DNA of 64,000 nucleotides from Clusia tigrina (lineage: Eukaryota > Arthropoda > Insecta > Diptera > Clusiidae): positions 99,246,542-99,310,541 of the forward strand of contig OV050032.1 in assembly GCA_920105625.2 (NCBI GenBank). The letters are read 5' to 3'. Positions 13,401 to 26,830 of this stretch are shown in pieces (positions within the stretch are counted from its first letter, which is position 1; each line of letters starts with the position of its first letter). The notes beneath the pieces are model-generated. The model made no database searches. It saw only the letters and a list, made by a program, of their open reading frames with translations, and was not told the origin of the DNA. The translations under genes and the position numbers were made by a program.

Positions 13401-15755
13401 AAATGGCCCTAACTTCTATACGGTAAGTCCTACACCTATCAAAGTTTGCAAACATACAAATGCTTGTAACTTTTTACTGGAGCGTCATAAAACCTGGAAA
13501 TTTTGTAACAAGAAAGTACTCGAGCCTCTTGTCAATTTAAGCCATCGCTCAAAGCTATGCTACCCTAGAGTCCCAAATCAAACACTGATAAAACTTCAAA
13601 CGCCCCTGACTTCTTTTCGGTACGTCCTACACCTATAAATGTTTGCAACATACAAATGCTTGCAACTTTTTACTGGAGCGTCATAAAACCTTGAAGTTTT
13701 GTAACAATAAAGTACTCGAGAATCTTGTCAATTTAAGTTATCGCTCAAGGCTATGCTACCCTAGAGTCCCAAATCAAACAGTGATAAAACTTCAAACGCC
13801 CCTAACTTCTTTTCGGTACGTCCTACACCTATCAATGTTTGCAACATAAAAATGCTTGTAACTTTTTACTGAAGCGTCATAAAAACTTGAAATTTTGTAA
13901 CAATAAAGTACTCGACCCTCTTGTCAATTTAAGCTATCGCTCAAAGCTATGCTACCCTAGAGTCCCAAATCAAACACTAATAAAACTTCAAACGCCCCTA
14001 ACTTCTATACGGTACGTCCTACACCTATCAAAGTTGGGAACATTCAAATGCTTGTAACTTTTTACTGGGGCGTCATAAAACCTTGAAGTTTTGTAACAAT
14101 AAAGTACTCGAGCCTCTTGTCAATTTAAGCCATCGCTCAAAGCTATGCTACCCCAGAGTCCCAAATCAAACACTGATAAAACTTCAAATGGCCCTAACTT
14201 CTTTACGGTATGTCCTACACCTATCAAAGTTTGAAACATACAAATGCTTGTATCTTTTTACTGGAGCGTCATAAAACCTTGAAATTTTGTAACAAGAAAG
14301 TACTCGAGCCTCTTGTCAATTTAAGCCATCGCTCAAAGCTATGCTACCCTAGAGTCCCAAATCAAACACTGATAAAACTTCAAGTGGCCCTAACTTCTTT
14401 ACGGTACGTCCTACACCTATCAAAGTTTGAAACATACAAATGCTTGTATCTTTTTACTGGAGCGTCATAAAACCTTGAAATTTTGTAACAATAAAATACT
14501 CGACCCTCTTGTCAATTTAATCTATCGCTCAAAGCTATGCTACCCTAGAGTCCCAAATCAAACACTGATAAAACTTCAAACGCCCCTAACTTCTACACGG
14601 TACGTCCTACACCTATCAAAGTTTGCAACATAGAAATGCTTGTAACTTTTTACTGGAGCGTCATAAAACCTTGAAATTTTGTAACAATGAAGGACTCGAG
14701 CCTCTTAACAATTTAAGCTATCGCTCAAAGCTATACTACCCTAGAGTCCCAAATCAAACACTGATAAAACTTCAAATGGCCCTAACTTCTATACGGTACG
14801 TCCTACACCTATCAAAGTTTGCAAACATACAAATGCTTGTAACTTTTTACTGGAGCGTCATAAAACCTGGAAATTTTGTAACAAGAAAGTACTCGAGCCT
14901 CTTGTCAATTTAAGCCATCGCTCAAAGCTATGCTACCCTAGAGTCCCAAATCAAACACTGATAAAACTTCAAACGCCCCTAACTTCTTTTCGGTACGTCC
15001 TACACATATAAATGTTTGCAACATACAAATGCTTGCAACTTTTTACTGGAGCGTCATAAAACCTTGAAGTTTTGTAACAATAAAGTACTCGAGCATCTTG
15101 TCAATTTAAGTTATCGCTCAAGGCTATGCTACCCTAGAGTCCCAAATCCAACACTGATATAACTTCAAACGCCCCTAACTTATCTACGGTACGTCCTACA
15201 CCTATCAAAGTTGGCAACATAGAAATGCTTGTAACTTTTTACTGGAGCGTCATAAAACCTTGAAATTTTGTAACAATGAAGGACTCGAGCCTCTTAACAA
15301 TTTAAGCTATCGCTCAAAGCTATACTACCCTAGAGTCCCAAATCAAACACTGATAAAACTTCAAATGGCCCTAACTTCTATACGGTACGTCCTACACCTA
15401 TCAAAGTTTGCAACATACAAATGCTTGTAACTTTTTACTGGAGCGTCATAAAACCTTGAAATTTTGTAACAATAAAGTACTCGAGCCTCTTGTCAATTTA
15501 AGCCATCGCTCAAAGCTATGCTACCCTAGAGTCCCAAATCAAATACTGATAAAACTTCAAACGCCCCTAACTTCTTTACGGTACGTCCTACACCTATCAA
15601 AGTATGAAACATACAAATGCTTGTATCTTTTTACTGGAGCGTCATAAAACCTTGAAATTTTGTAACAAGAAAGTACTCGAGCCTCTTGTCAATTTAAGCC
15701 ATCGCTCAAAGCTATGCTACCCTAGAGTCCCAAATCAAACACTGATAAAACTTCA
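10480..15755 (+). repeat. 12-mer higher-order repeat, period 2354 bp, about 2.2 copies
   Basis: Equivalent monomers repeat at an offset of 2354 bp (12 x 196 + 2), for example family d at 11,289 and 13,643 and family a at 10,700, 13,054 and 15,408. The order within one unit is d, e, f, g, g', b, c, d, b, a, g, c. Private shared variants include cggtaagtcc near 11,070 and 13,424, tactgaagcg near 11,515 and 13,869, and tctacacgg near 12,239 and 14,593. Similarity at this offset ends near 10,480 on the left and 15,755 on the right. Confidence 0.85.
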
Positions 15756-18330
15756 AGTGGCCCTAACTTCTTTACGGTACGTCCTACACCTATCAAAGTT
15801 TGAAACATACAAATGCTTGTATCTTTTTACTGGAGCGTCATAAAACCTTGAAATTTTGTAACAATAAAGTACTCGACCCTCTTGTCAATTTAATCTATCG
15901 CTCAAAGCTTTGCTACCCTAGAGTCCCAAATCAAACACTGATAAAACTTCAAACGCCCCTAACTTCTATACGGTACGTCCTACACCTATCAAAGTTGGCA
16001 ACATAGAAATGCTTGTAACTTTTTACTGGAGCGTCATAAAACCTTGAAATTTTGTAACAATGAAGGACTCGAGCCTCTTAACAATTTAAGCTATCGCTCA
16101 AAGCTATACTACCCTAGAGTCCCAAATCAAACACTGATAAAACTTCAAATGGCCCTAACTTCTATACGGTACGTCCTACACCTATCAAAGTTTGCAAACA
16201 TACAAATGCTTGTAACTTTTTACTGGAGCGTCATAAAACCTGGAAATTTTGTAACAAGAAAGTACTCGAGCCTCTTGTCAATTTAAGCCATCGCTCAAAG
16301 CTATGCTACCCTAGAGTCCCAAATCAAACACTGATAAAACTTCAAACGCCCCTAACTTCTTTTCGGTACGTCCTACACATATAAATGTTTGCAACATACA
16401 AATGCTTGCAACTTTTTACTGGAGCGTCATAAAACCTTGAAGTTTTGTAACAATAAAGTACTCGAGCATCTTGTCAATTTAAGTTATCGCTCAAGGCTAT
16501 GCTACCCTAGAGTCCCAAATCAAACACTGATATAACTTCAAACGCCCCTAACTTATCTACGGTACGTCCTACACCTATCAAAGTTGGCAACATAGAAATG
16601 CTTGTAACTTTTTACTGGAGCGTCATAAAACCTTGAAATTTTGTAACAATGAAGGACTCGAGCCTCTTAACAATTTAAGCTATCGCTCAAAGCTATACTA
16701 CCCTAGAGTCCCAAATCAAACACTGATAAAACTTCAAATGGCCCTAACTTCTATACGGTACGTCCTACACCTATCAAAGTTTGCAACATACAAATGCTTG
16801 TAACTTTTTACTGGAGCGTCATAAAACCTTGAAATTTTGTAACAATAAAGTACTCGAGCCTCTTGTCAATTTAAGCCATCGCTCAAAGCTATGCTACCCT
16901 AGAGTCCCAAATCAAATACTGATAAAACTTCAAACGCCCCTAACTTCTTTACGGTACGTCCTACACCTATCAAAGTTTGAAACATACAAATGCTTGTATC
17001 TTTTTACTGGAGCGTCATAAAACCTTGAAATTTTGTAACAAGAAAGTACTCGAGCCTCTTGTCAATTTAAGCCATCGCTCAAAGCTATGCTACCCTAGAG
17101 TCCCAAATCAAACACTGATAAAACTTCAAGTGGCCCTAACTTCTTTACGGTACGTCCTACACCTATCAAAGTTTGAAACATACAAATGCTTGTATCTTTT
17201 TACTGGAGCGTCATAAAACCTTGAAATTTTGTAACAATAAAGTACTCGACCCTCTTGTCAATTTAATCTATCGCTCAAAGCTTTGCTACCCTAGAGTCCC
17301 AAATCAAACACTGATAAAACTTCAAACGCCCCTAACTTCTATACGGTACGTCCTACACCTATCAAAGTTGGCAACATAGAAATGCTTGTAACTTTTTACT
17401 GGAGCGTCATAAAACCTTGAAATTTTGTAACAATGAAGGACTCGAGCCTCTTAACAATTTAAGCTATCGCTCAAAGCTATACTACCCTAGAGTCCCAAAT
17501 CAAACACTGATAAAACTTCAAATGGCCCTAACTTCTATACGGTACGTCCTACACCTATCAAAGTTTGCAAACATACAAATGCTTGTAACTTTTTACTGGA
17601 GCGTCATAAAACCTGGAAATTTTGTAACAAGAAAGTACTCGAGCCTCTTGTCAATTTAAGCCATCGCTCAAAGCTATGCTACCCTAGAGTCCCAAATCAA
17701 ACACTGATAAAACTTCAAACGCCCCTAACTTCTTTTCGGTACGTCCTACACCTATAAATGTTTGCAACATACAAATGCTTGCAACTTTTTACTGGAGCGT
17801 CATAAAACCTTGAAGTTTTGTAACAATAAAGTACTCGAGCATCTTGTCAATTTAAGTTATCGCTCAAGGCTATGCTACCCTAGAGTCCCAAATCAAACAC
17901 TGATATAACTTCAAACGCCCCTAACTTATCTACGGTACGTCCTACACCTATCAAAGTTGGCAACATAGAAATGCTTGTAACTTTTTACTGGAGCGTCATA
18001 AAACCTTGAAATTTTGTAACAATGAAGGACTCGAGCCTCTTAACAATTTCAGCTATCGCTCAAAGCTATACTACCCTAGAGTCCCAAATCAAACACTGAT
18101 AAAACTTCAAATGGCCCTAACTTCTATACGGTACGTCCTACACCTATCAAAGTTTGCAACATACAAATGCTTGTAACCTTTTACTGGAGCGTCATAAAAC
18201 CTTGACATTTTGTAACAATAAAGTACTCGAGCCTCTTGTCAATTTAAGCCATCGCTCAAAGCTATGCTACCCTAGAGTCCCAAATCAAATACTGCTAAAA
18301 CTTCAAACGCCCCTAACTTATTTACGGTAC
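14240..18330 (+). repeat. 7-mer higher-order repeat, period 1373 bp, about 3 copies
   Basis: Monomers repeat at an offset of 1373 bp (7 x 196 + 1) in the order a, g, g', b, c, d, b. The a monomers start near 15,408, 16,781 and 18,154, and the c monomers near 14,817, 16,190 and 17,563. The left part overlaps the end of the 12-mer, as expected if the 7-mer was cut out of the older 12-mer order and amplified. The third copy shows more private substitutions (around 18,175-18,300). The repeat ends where a g head is replaced by a b head at about 18,350. Confidence 0.85.
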
Positions 18331-19740
18331 GTCCTACACCTATCAAAGTTGGCAACATAGAAATGCTTGTAACTTTTTACTGGAGCGTCATAAAACCTTG
18401 AAATTTTGTAACAATGAAGGACTCGAGCCTCTTAACAATTTAAGCTATCGCTCAAAGCTATACTACCCTAGAGTCCCAAATCAAACACTGATAAAACTTT
18501 AAATGGCCCTAACTTCTATACGGTACGTCCTACACCTATCAAAGTTTGCAAACATACAAATGCTTGTAACTTTTTACTGGAGCGTCATAAAACCTGGAAA
18601 TTTTGTAACAAGAAAGTACTCGAGCCTCTTGTCAATTTAAGCCATCGCTCAAAGCTATGCTACCCTAGAGTCCCAAATCAAACACTGATAAAACTTCAAA
18701 CGCCCCTAACTTCTTTTCGGTACGTCCTACACCTATAAATGTTTGCAACATACAAATGCTTGCAACTTTTTACTGGAGCGTCATAAAACCTTGAAGTTTT
18801 GTAACAATAAAGTACTCGAGCATCTTGTCAATTTAAGTTATCGCTCAAGGCTATGCTACCCTAGAGTCCCAAATCAAACAGTGATAAAACTTCAAACGCC
18901 CCTAACTTATTTTCGGTACGTCCTACACCTATCAATGTTTGCAACATAAAAATGCTTGTAACTTTTTACTGGAGCGTCATAAAATCTTGAAATTTTGTAA
19001 CAATAAAGTACTCGACCTTCTTGTCAATTTAAGCTATCGCTCAAAGCTATGCTACCCTAGAGTCCCAAATCAAACACTAATAAAACTTCAAACGCCCCTA
19101 ACTTCTATACGGTACGTCCTACACCTATCAAAGTTGGCAACATTCAAATGCTTGTAACTTTTTACTGGGGCGTCATAAAACCTTGAAGTTTTGTAACAAT
19201 AAAGTACTCGAGCCTCTTGTCAATTTAAGCCATCGCTCAAAGCTATGCTACCCCAGAGTCCCAAATCAAACACTGATAAAACTTCAAATGGCCCTAACTT
19301 CTTTACGGTATGTCCTACACCTATCAAAGTTTGAAACATACAAATGCTTGTATCTTTTTACTGGAGCGTCATAAAACCTTGAAATTTTGTAACAATGAAG
19401 TACTCGAGCCTCTTGTCAATTTAAGCCATCGCCCAAAGCTATGCTACCCTAGAGTCCCAAATCAAACACTGATAAAACTTCAAGTGGCCCTAACTTCTTT
19501 ACGGTACGTCCTACACCTATCAAAGTTGGCAACATAGAAATGCTTGTAACTTTTTACTGGAGCGTCATAAAACCTTGAAATTTTGTAACAATGAAGGACT
19601 CGAGCCTCTTAACAATTTAAGCTATCGCTCAAAGCTATACTACCCTAGAGTCCCAAATCAAACACTGATAAAACTTCAAATGGCCCTAACTTCTATACGG
19701 TACGTCCTACACCTATCAAAGTTTGCAAACATACAAATGC
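18331..19740 (+). repeat. Core monomers between the 7-mer and the 8-mer
   Basis: The order b, c, d, e, f, g, b, c repeats the block at 13,643-14,400 at an offset of 5100 bp (26 x 196 + 4) for d, e, f and g (18,743-19,400). The order then shortens: g at about 19,332 is followed directly by b at about 19,528, without the g' seen elsewhere. This is a local loss of one monomer relative to the neighbouring units. Confidence 0.72.
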
Positions 19741-22700
19741 TTGTAACTTTTTACTGGAGCGTCATAAAACCTTGAAATTTTGTAATAATGAAGTACTCGA
19801 GCCTCTTGTCAATTTAAGCCATCGCTCAAAGCTATGCTACCCTAGAGTCCCAAATCAAACACTGATATAACTTCAAACGCCCCTAACTTATCTACGGTAC
19901 GTCCTACACCTATCAAAGTTGGCAACATAGAAATGCTTGTAACTCTTTACTGGAGCGTCATAAAACCTTGAAATTTTGTAACAATGAAGGACTCGAGCCT
20001 CTTAACAATTTAAGCTATCGCTCAAAACTATACTACCCTAGAGTCCCAAATCAAACACTGATAAAACTTCAAATGGCCCTAACTTCTATACGGTACGTCC
20101 TACACCTATCAAAGTTGGCAACATAGAAATGCTTGTAACTTTTTACTGGAGCGTCATAAAACCTTGAAATTTTGTAACAATGAAGGACTCGAGCCTCTTA
20201 ACAATTTAAGCTATCGCTCAAAGCTATACTACCCTAGAGTCCCAAATCAAACACTGATAAAACTTCAAATGGCCCTAACTTCTATACGGTACGTCCTACA
20301 CCTATCAAAGTTTGCAACATACAAATGCTTGTAACTTTTTACTGGAGCGTCATAAAACCTTGAAATTTTGTAACAATAAAGTACTCGAGCCTCTTGTCAA
20401 TTTAAGCCATCGCTCAAAGCTATGCTACCCTAGAGTCCCAAATCAAACACTGATAAAACTTCAAACGCCACTAACTTCTTTACGGTACGTCCTACACCTA
20501 TCAAAGTTGGCAACATACAAATGCTTGTAACTTTTTACTGGAGCGTCATAAAACCTTGAAATTTTGTAACAATGAAGGACTCGAGTGTCTTAACAATTTA
20601 AGCTATCGCTCAAAGCTATACCACCCTAGAGTCCCAAATCAAACACTGATAAAACTTCAAATGGCCCTAACTTCTATACGGTACGTCCTACACCTATCAA
20701 AGTTTGCAAACATACAAATGCTTGTAACTTTTTACTGGAGCGTCATAAAACCTGGAAATTTTGTAACAAGAAAGTACTCGAGCCTCTTGTCAATTTAAGC
20801 CATCGCTCAAAGCTATGCTACCCTAGAGTCCCAAATCAAACACTGATAAAACTTCAAACGCCCCTAACTTCTTTTCGGTACGTCCTACACCTATAAATGT
20901 TTGCAACATACAAATGCTTGCAGCTTTTTACTGGAGCGTCATAAAACCTTGAAGTTTTGTAACAATAAAGTACTCGAGCATCTTGTCAATTTAAGTTATC
21001 GCTCAAGGCTATGCTACCCTAGAGTCCCAAATCAAACACTGATAAAACTTCAAACGCCCTTAACTTCTTTTCGGTACGTCCTACACCTATAAATGTTTGC
21101 AACATACAAATGCTTGCAACTTTTTACTGGAGCGTCATAAAACCTTGAAGTTTTGTAACAATAAAGTACTCGACCCTCTTGTCAATTTAATCTATCGCTC
21201 AAAGCTTTGCTACCCTAGAGTCCCTAATCAAACACTGATAAAACTTCAAACGCCCCTAACTTCTATACGGTACGTCCTACACCTATCAAAGTTGGCAACA
21301 TAGAAATGCTTGTAACCTTTTACTGGAGCGTCATAAAACCTTGAAATTTTGTAATAATGAAGTACTCGAGCCTCTTGTCAATTTAAGCCATCGCTCAAAG
21401 CTATGCTACCCTAGAGTCCCAAATCAAACACTGATATAACTTCAAACGCCCCTAACTTATCTACGGTACGTCCTACACCTATCAAAGTTGGCAACATAGA
21501 AATGCTTGTAACTTTTTACTGGAGCGTCATAAAACCTTGAAGTTTTGTAACAATGAAGGACTCGAGCCTCTTAACAATTTAAGCTATCGCTCAAAGCTAT
21601 ACTACCCTAGAGTCCCAAATCAAACACTGATAAAACTTCAAATGGCCCTAACTTCTATACGGTACGTCCTACACCTATCAAAGTTGGCAACATAGAAATG
21701 CTTGTAACTTTTTACTGGAGCGTCATAAAACCTTGAAATTTTGTAACAATGAAGGACTCGAGCCTCTTAACAATTTAAGCTATCGCTCAAAGCTATACTA
21801 CCCTAGAGTCCCAAATCAAACACTGATAAAACTTCAAATGGCCCTAACTTCTATACGGTACGTCCTACACCTATCAAAGTTTGCAACATACAAATGCTTG
21901 TAACTTTTTACTGGAGCGTCATAAAACCTTGAAATTTTGTAACAATAAAGTACTCGAGCCTCTTGTCAATTTAAGCCATCGCTCAAAGCTATGCTACCCT
22001 AGAGTCCCAAATCAAACACTGATAAAACTTCAAACGCCACTAACTTCTTTACGGTACGTCCTACACCTATCAAAGTTGGCAACATAGAAATGCTTGTAAC
22101 TTTTTACTGGAGCGTCATAAAACCTTGAAATTTTGTAACAATGAAGGACTCGAGTGTCTTAACAATTTAAGCTATCGCTCAAAGCTATACCACCCTAGAG
22201 TCCCAAATCAAACACTGATAAAACTTCAAATGGCCCTAACTTCTATACGGTACGTCCTACACCTATCAAAGTTTGCAAACATACAAATGCTTGTAACTTT
22301 TTACTGGAGCGTCATAAAACCTGGAAATTTTGTAACAAGAAAGTACTCGAGCCTCTTGTCAATTTAAGCCATCGCTCAAAGCTATGCTACCCTAGAGTCC
22401 CAAATCAAACACTGATAAAACTTCAAACGCCCCTAACTTCTTTTCGGTACGTCCTACACCTATAAATGTTTGCAACATACAAATGCTTGCAGCTTTTTAC
22501 TGGAGCGTCATAAAACCTTGAAGTTTTGTAACAATAAAGTACTCGAGCATCTTGTCAATTTAAGTTATCGCTCAAGGCTATGCTACCCTAGAGTCCCAAA
22601 TCAAACACTGATAAAACTTCAAACGCCCTTAACTTCTTTTCGGTACGTCCTACACCTATAAATGTTTGCAACATACAAATGCTTGCAACTTTTTACTGGA

Positions 22701-22915
22701 GCGTCATAAAACCTTGAAGTTTTGTAACAATAAAGTACTCGACCCTCTTGTCAATTTAATCTATCGCTCAAAGCTTTGCTACCCTAGAGTCCCTAATCAA
22801 ACACTGATAAAACTTCAAACGCCCCTAACTTCTATACGGTACGTCCTACACCTATCAAAGTTGGCAACATAGAAATGCTTGTAACTTTTTACTGGAGCGT
22901 CATAAAACCTTGAAA
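19740..22915 (+). repeat. 8-mer higher-order repeat, period 1569 bp, about 2 copies
   Basis: Positions from about 19,740 match those 1569 bp (8 x 196 + 1) downstream. Several variants are shared by the two copies: gtaataatgaag (19,782 and 21,351), aacgccactaac, gagtgtcttaac, taccaccctag, gcttgcagc and gagtccctaatc. Over 20,312-21,300 against 21,881-22,869 the only difference I noticed is catacaaatg versus catagaaatg in the b monomer. The order is a, b, c, d, d variant with cgaccctc and gctttgc, b variant, b, b. This looks like a recent tandem duplication. Confidence 0.88.
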
Positions 22916-25900
22916 TTTTGTAACAATGAAGGACTCGAGCCTCTTAACAATTTAAGCTATCACTCAAAGCTATACTACCCTAGAGTCCCAAATCAAACAC
23001 TGATAAAACTTCAAATGGCCCTAACTTCTATACGGTACGTCCTACACCTATCAAAGTTTGCAACATACAAATGCTTGTAACTTTTTACTGGAGCGTCATA
23101 AAATCTTGAAATTTTGTAACAATAAAGTACTCGAGCCTCTTGTCAATTTAAGCCATCGCTCAAAGCTATGCTACCCTAGAGTTCCAAATCAAACACTGAT
23201 AAAACTTCAAACGCCCCTAACTTCTTTACGGTACGTCCTACACCTATCAAAGTTGGCAACATAGAAATGCTTGTAACTTTTTACTGGAGCGTCATAAAAC
23301 CTTGAAATTTTGTAACAATGAAGGACTCGCGCCTCTTAACAATTTAAGCTATCGCTCAAAGCTATACTACCCTAGAGTCCCAAATCAAACACTGATAAAA
23401 CTTTAAATGGCCCTAACTTCTATACGGTACGTCCTACACCTATCAAAGTTTGCAAACATACAAATGCTTGTAACTTTTTACTGGAGCGTCATAAAACCTG
23501 GAAATTTTGTAACAAGAAAGTACTCGAGCCTCTTGTCAATTTAAGCCATCGCTCAAAGCTATGCTACCCTAGAGTCCCAAATCAAACACTGATAAAACTT
23601 CAAACGCCCCTAACTTCTTTTCGGTACGTCCTACACCTATAAATGTTTGCAACATACAAATGCTTGTAACTTTTTACTGGAGCGTCATAAAACCTTGAAA
23701 TTTTGTAACAATAAAGTACCCGAGCCTCTTGTCAATTTAAGTTATCGCTCAAAGCTATGCTACCCTTGAGTCCCAAATCAAACACTGATAAAACTTCAAA
23801 CGCCCCTAACTTCTTTACGGTACGTCCTACACCTATCAAAGTTGGCAACATTCAAATGTTTGTAACTTTTTACTGGAGCGTCATAAAACCTTGAAATTTT
23901 GTAATAATAAAGTACTCGAGCCTCTTGTCAATTTAAGCCATCGCTCAAAGCTATGCTACCCTAGAGTCCCAAATCAAACACTGATATAACTTCAAACGCC
24001 CCTAACTTATCTACGGTACGTCCTACACCTATCAAAGTTGGCAACATAGAAATGCTTGTAACTTTTTACTGGAGCGTCATAAAACCTTGAAATTTTGTAA
24101 CAATGAAGGACTCGAGCCTCTTAACAATTTAAGCTATCGCTCAAAGCTATACTACCCTAGAGTCCCAAATCAAACACTGATAAAACTTCAATTGGCCCTA
24201 ACTTCTATACGGTACGTCCTACACCTATCAAAGTTTGCAAACATACAAATGCTTGTAACTTTTTACTGGAGCGTCATAAAACCTGGAAATTTTGTAGCAA
24301 GAAAGTACTCGAGCCTCTTGTCAATTTAAGCCATCGCTCAAAGCTATGCTACCCTAGAGTCCCAAATCAAACACTGATAAAACTTCAAACGCCCCTAACT
24401 TCTTTTCGGTACGTCCTACACCTATAAATGTTTGCAACATACAAATGCTTGCAACTTTTTACTGGAGCGTCATAAAACCTTGAAGTTTTGTAACAATAAA
24501 GTACTCGAGCATCTTGTCAATTTAAGTTATCGCTCAAGGCTATGCTACCCTAGAGTCCCAAATCAAACACTGATATAACTTCAAACGCCCCTAACTTATC
24601 TACGGTACGTCCTACACCTATCAAAGTTGGCAACATAGAAATGCTTGTAACTTTTTACTGGAGCGTCATAAAACCTTGAAATTTTGTAACAATGAAGGAC
24701 TCGAGCCTCTTAACAATTTAAGCTATCGCTCAAAGCTATACTACCCTAGAGTCCCAAATCAAACACTGATAAAACTTCAAATGGCCCTAACTTCTATACG
24801 GTACGTCCTACACCTATCAAAGTTTGCAACATACAAATGCTTGTAACTTTTTACTGGAGCGTCATAAAACCTTGAAATTTTGTAACAATAAAGTACTCGA
24901 GCCTCTTGTCAATTTAAGCCATCGCTCAAAGCTATGCTACCCTAGAGTCCCAAATCAAACACTGATAAAACTTCAAACGCCCCTAACTTCTTTACGGTAC
25001 GTCCTACACCTATCAAAGTTGGCAACATAGAAATGCTTGTAACTTTTTACTGGAGCGTCATAAAACCTTGAAATTTTGTAACAATGAAGGACTCGAGTGT
25101 CTTAACAATTTAAGCTATCGCTCAAAGCTATACTACCCTAGAGTCCCAAATCAAACACTGATAAAACTTCAAATGGCCCTAACTTCTATACGGTACGTCC
25201 TACACCTATCAAAGTTTGCAAACATACAAATGCTTGTAACTTTTTACTGGAGCGTCATAAAACCTGGAAATTTTGTAACAAGAAAGTACTCGAGCCTCTT
25301 GTCAATTTAAGCCATCGCTCAAAGCTATGCTACCCTAGAGTCCCAAATCAAACACTGATAAAACTTCAAACGCCCCTAACTTCTTTTCGGTACGTCCTAC
25401 ACCTATAAATGTTTGCAACATACAAATGCTTGCAACTTTTTACTGGAGCGTCATAAAACCTTGAAGTTTTGTAACAATAAAGTACTCGAGCATCTTGTCA
25501 ATTTAAGTTATCGCTCAAGGCTATGCTACCCTAGAGTCCCAAATCAAACACTGATAAAACTTCAAACGCCCCTAACTTCTTTTCGGTACGTCCTACACCT
25601 ATAAATGTTTGCAACATACAAATGCTTGCAACTTTTTACTGGAGCGTCATAAAACCTTGAAGTTTTGTAACAATAAAGTACTCGACCCTCTTGTCAATTT
25701 AATCTATCGCTCAAAGCTTTGCTACCCTAGAGTCCCAAATTAAACACTGATAAAACTTCAAACGCCCCTAACTTCTATACGGTACGTCCTACACCTATCA
25801 AAGTTGGCAACATAGAAATGCTTGTAACTTTTTACTGGAGCGTCATAAAACCTTGAAATTTTGTAACAATGAAGGACTCGAGCCTCTTAACAATTTAAGC

Positions 25901-26830
25901 TATCGCTCAAAGCTATACTACCCTAGAGTCCCAAATCAAACACTGATAAAACTTCAAATGGCCCTAACTTCTATACGGTACGTCCTACACCTATCAAAGT
26001 TTGCAAACATACAAATGCTTGTAACTTTTTACTGGAGCGTCATAAAACCTGGAAATTTTGTAACAAGAAAGTACTCGAGCCTCTTGTCAATTTAAGCCAT
26101 CGCTCAAAGCTATGCTACCCTAGAGTCCCAAATCAAACACTGATAAAACTTCAAACGCCCCTAACTTCTTTTCGGTACGTCCTACACCTATAAATGTTTG
26201 CAACATACAAATGCTTGCAACTTTTTACTGGAGCGTCATAAAATATTGAAGTTTTGTAACAATAAAGTACTCGAGCATCTTGTCAATTTAAGTTATCGCT
26301 CAAGGCTATGCTACCCTAGAGTCCCAAATCAAACACTGATATAACTTCAAACGCCCCTAACTTATCTACGGTACGTCCTACACCTATCAAAGTTGGCAAC
26401 ATAGAAATGCTTGTAACTTTTTACTGGAGCGTCATAAAACCTTGAAATTTTGTAACAATGAAGGACTCGAGCCTCTTAACAATTTAAGCTATCGCTCAAA
26501 GCTATACTACCCTAGAGTCCCAAATCAAACACTGATAAAACTTCAAATGGCCCTAACTTCTATACGGTACGTCCTACACCTATCAAAGTTTGCAACATAC
26601 AAATGCTTATAACTTTTTACTGGAGCGTCATAAAACCTTGAAATTTTGTAACAATAAAGTACTCGAGCCTCTTGTCAATTTAAGCCATCGCTCAAAGCTA
26701 TGCTACCCTAGAGTCCCAAATCAAACACTGATAAAACTTCAAACGCCCCTAACTTCTTTACGGTACGTCCTACACCTATCAAAGTTGGCAACATAGAAAT
26801 GCTTGTAACTTTTTACTGGAGCGTCATAAA
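22916..26830 (+). repeat. 9-mer higher-order repeat, period 1766 bp, partial copies
   Basis: Family a monomers at 23,058, 24,824 and 26,590, and b/c pairs at 24,087 and 25,853, are spaced by 1766 bp (9 x 196 + 2). The first unit is interrupted by a foreign-looking pair of monomers at 23,641-23,990 (listed separately). The second unit carries the gagtgtcttaac variant near 25,095, which links it to the 8-mer upstream. Only about 1.6 to 2 units are recognisable. Confidence 0.72.
23641..23990 (+). repeat. Island of edge-type monomers inside the core
   Basis: This stretch carries gtacccgag, aagttatcgctcaaagc and acccttgagtccc, followed by a monomer with gcaacattcaaatgtttg and gtaataataaag. It matches about 7430-7640 on the left and 62,461-62,690 on the right almost base for base. 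Within the core (about 8-57 kb) I found the cttgagtccc variant only here. It could be a relic of the older array left inside the expanded core, or a later conversion tract. Confidence 0.75.
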
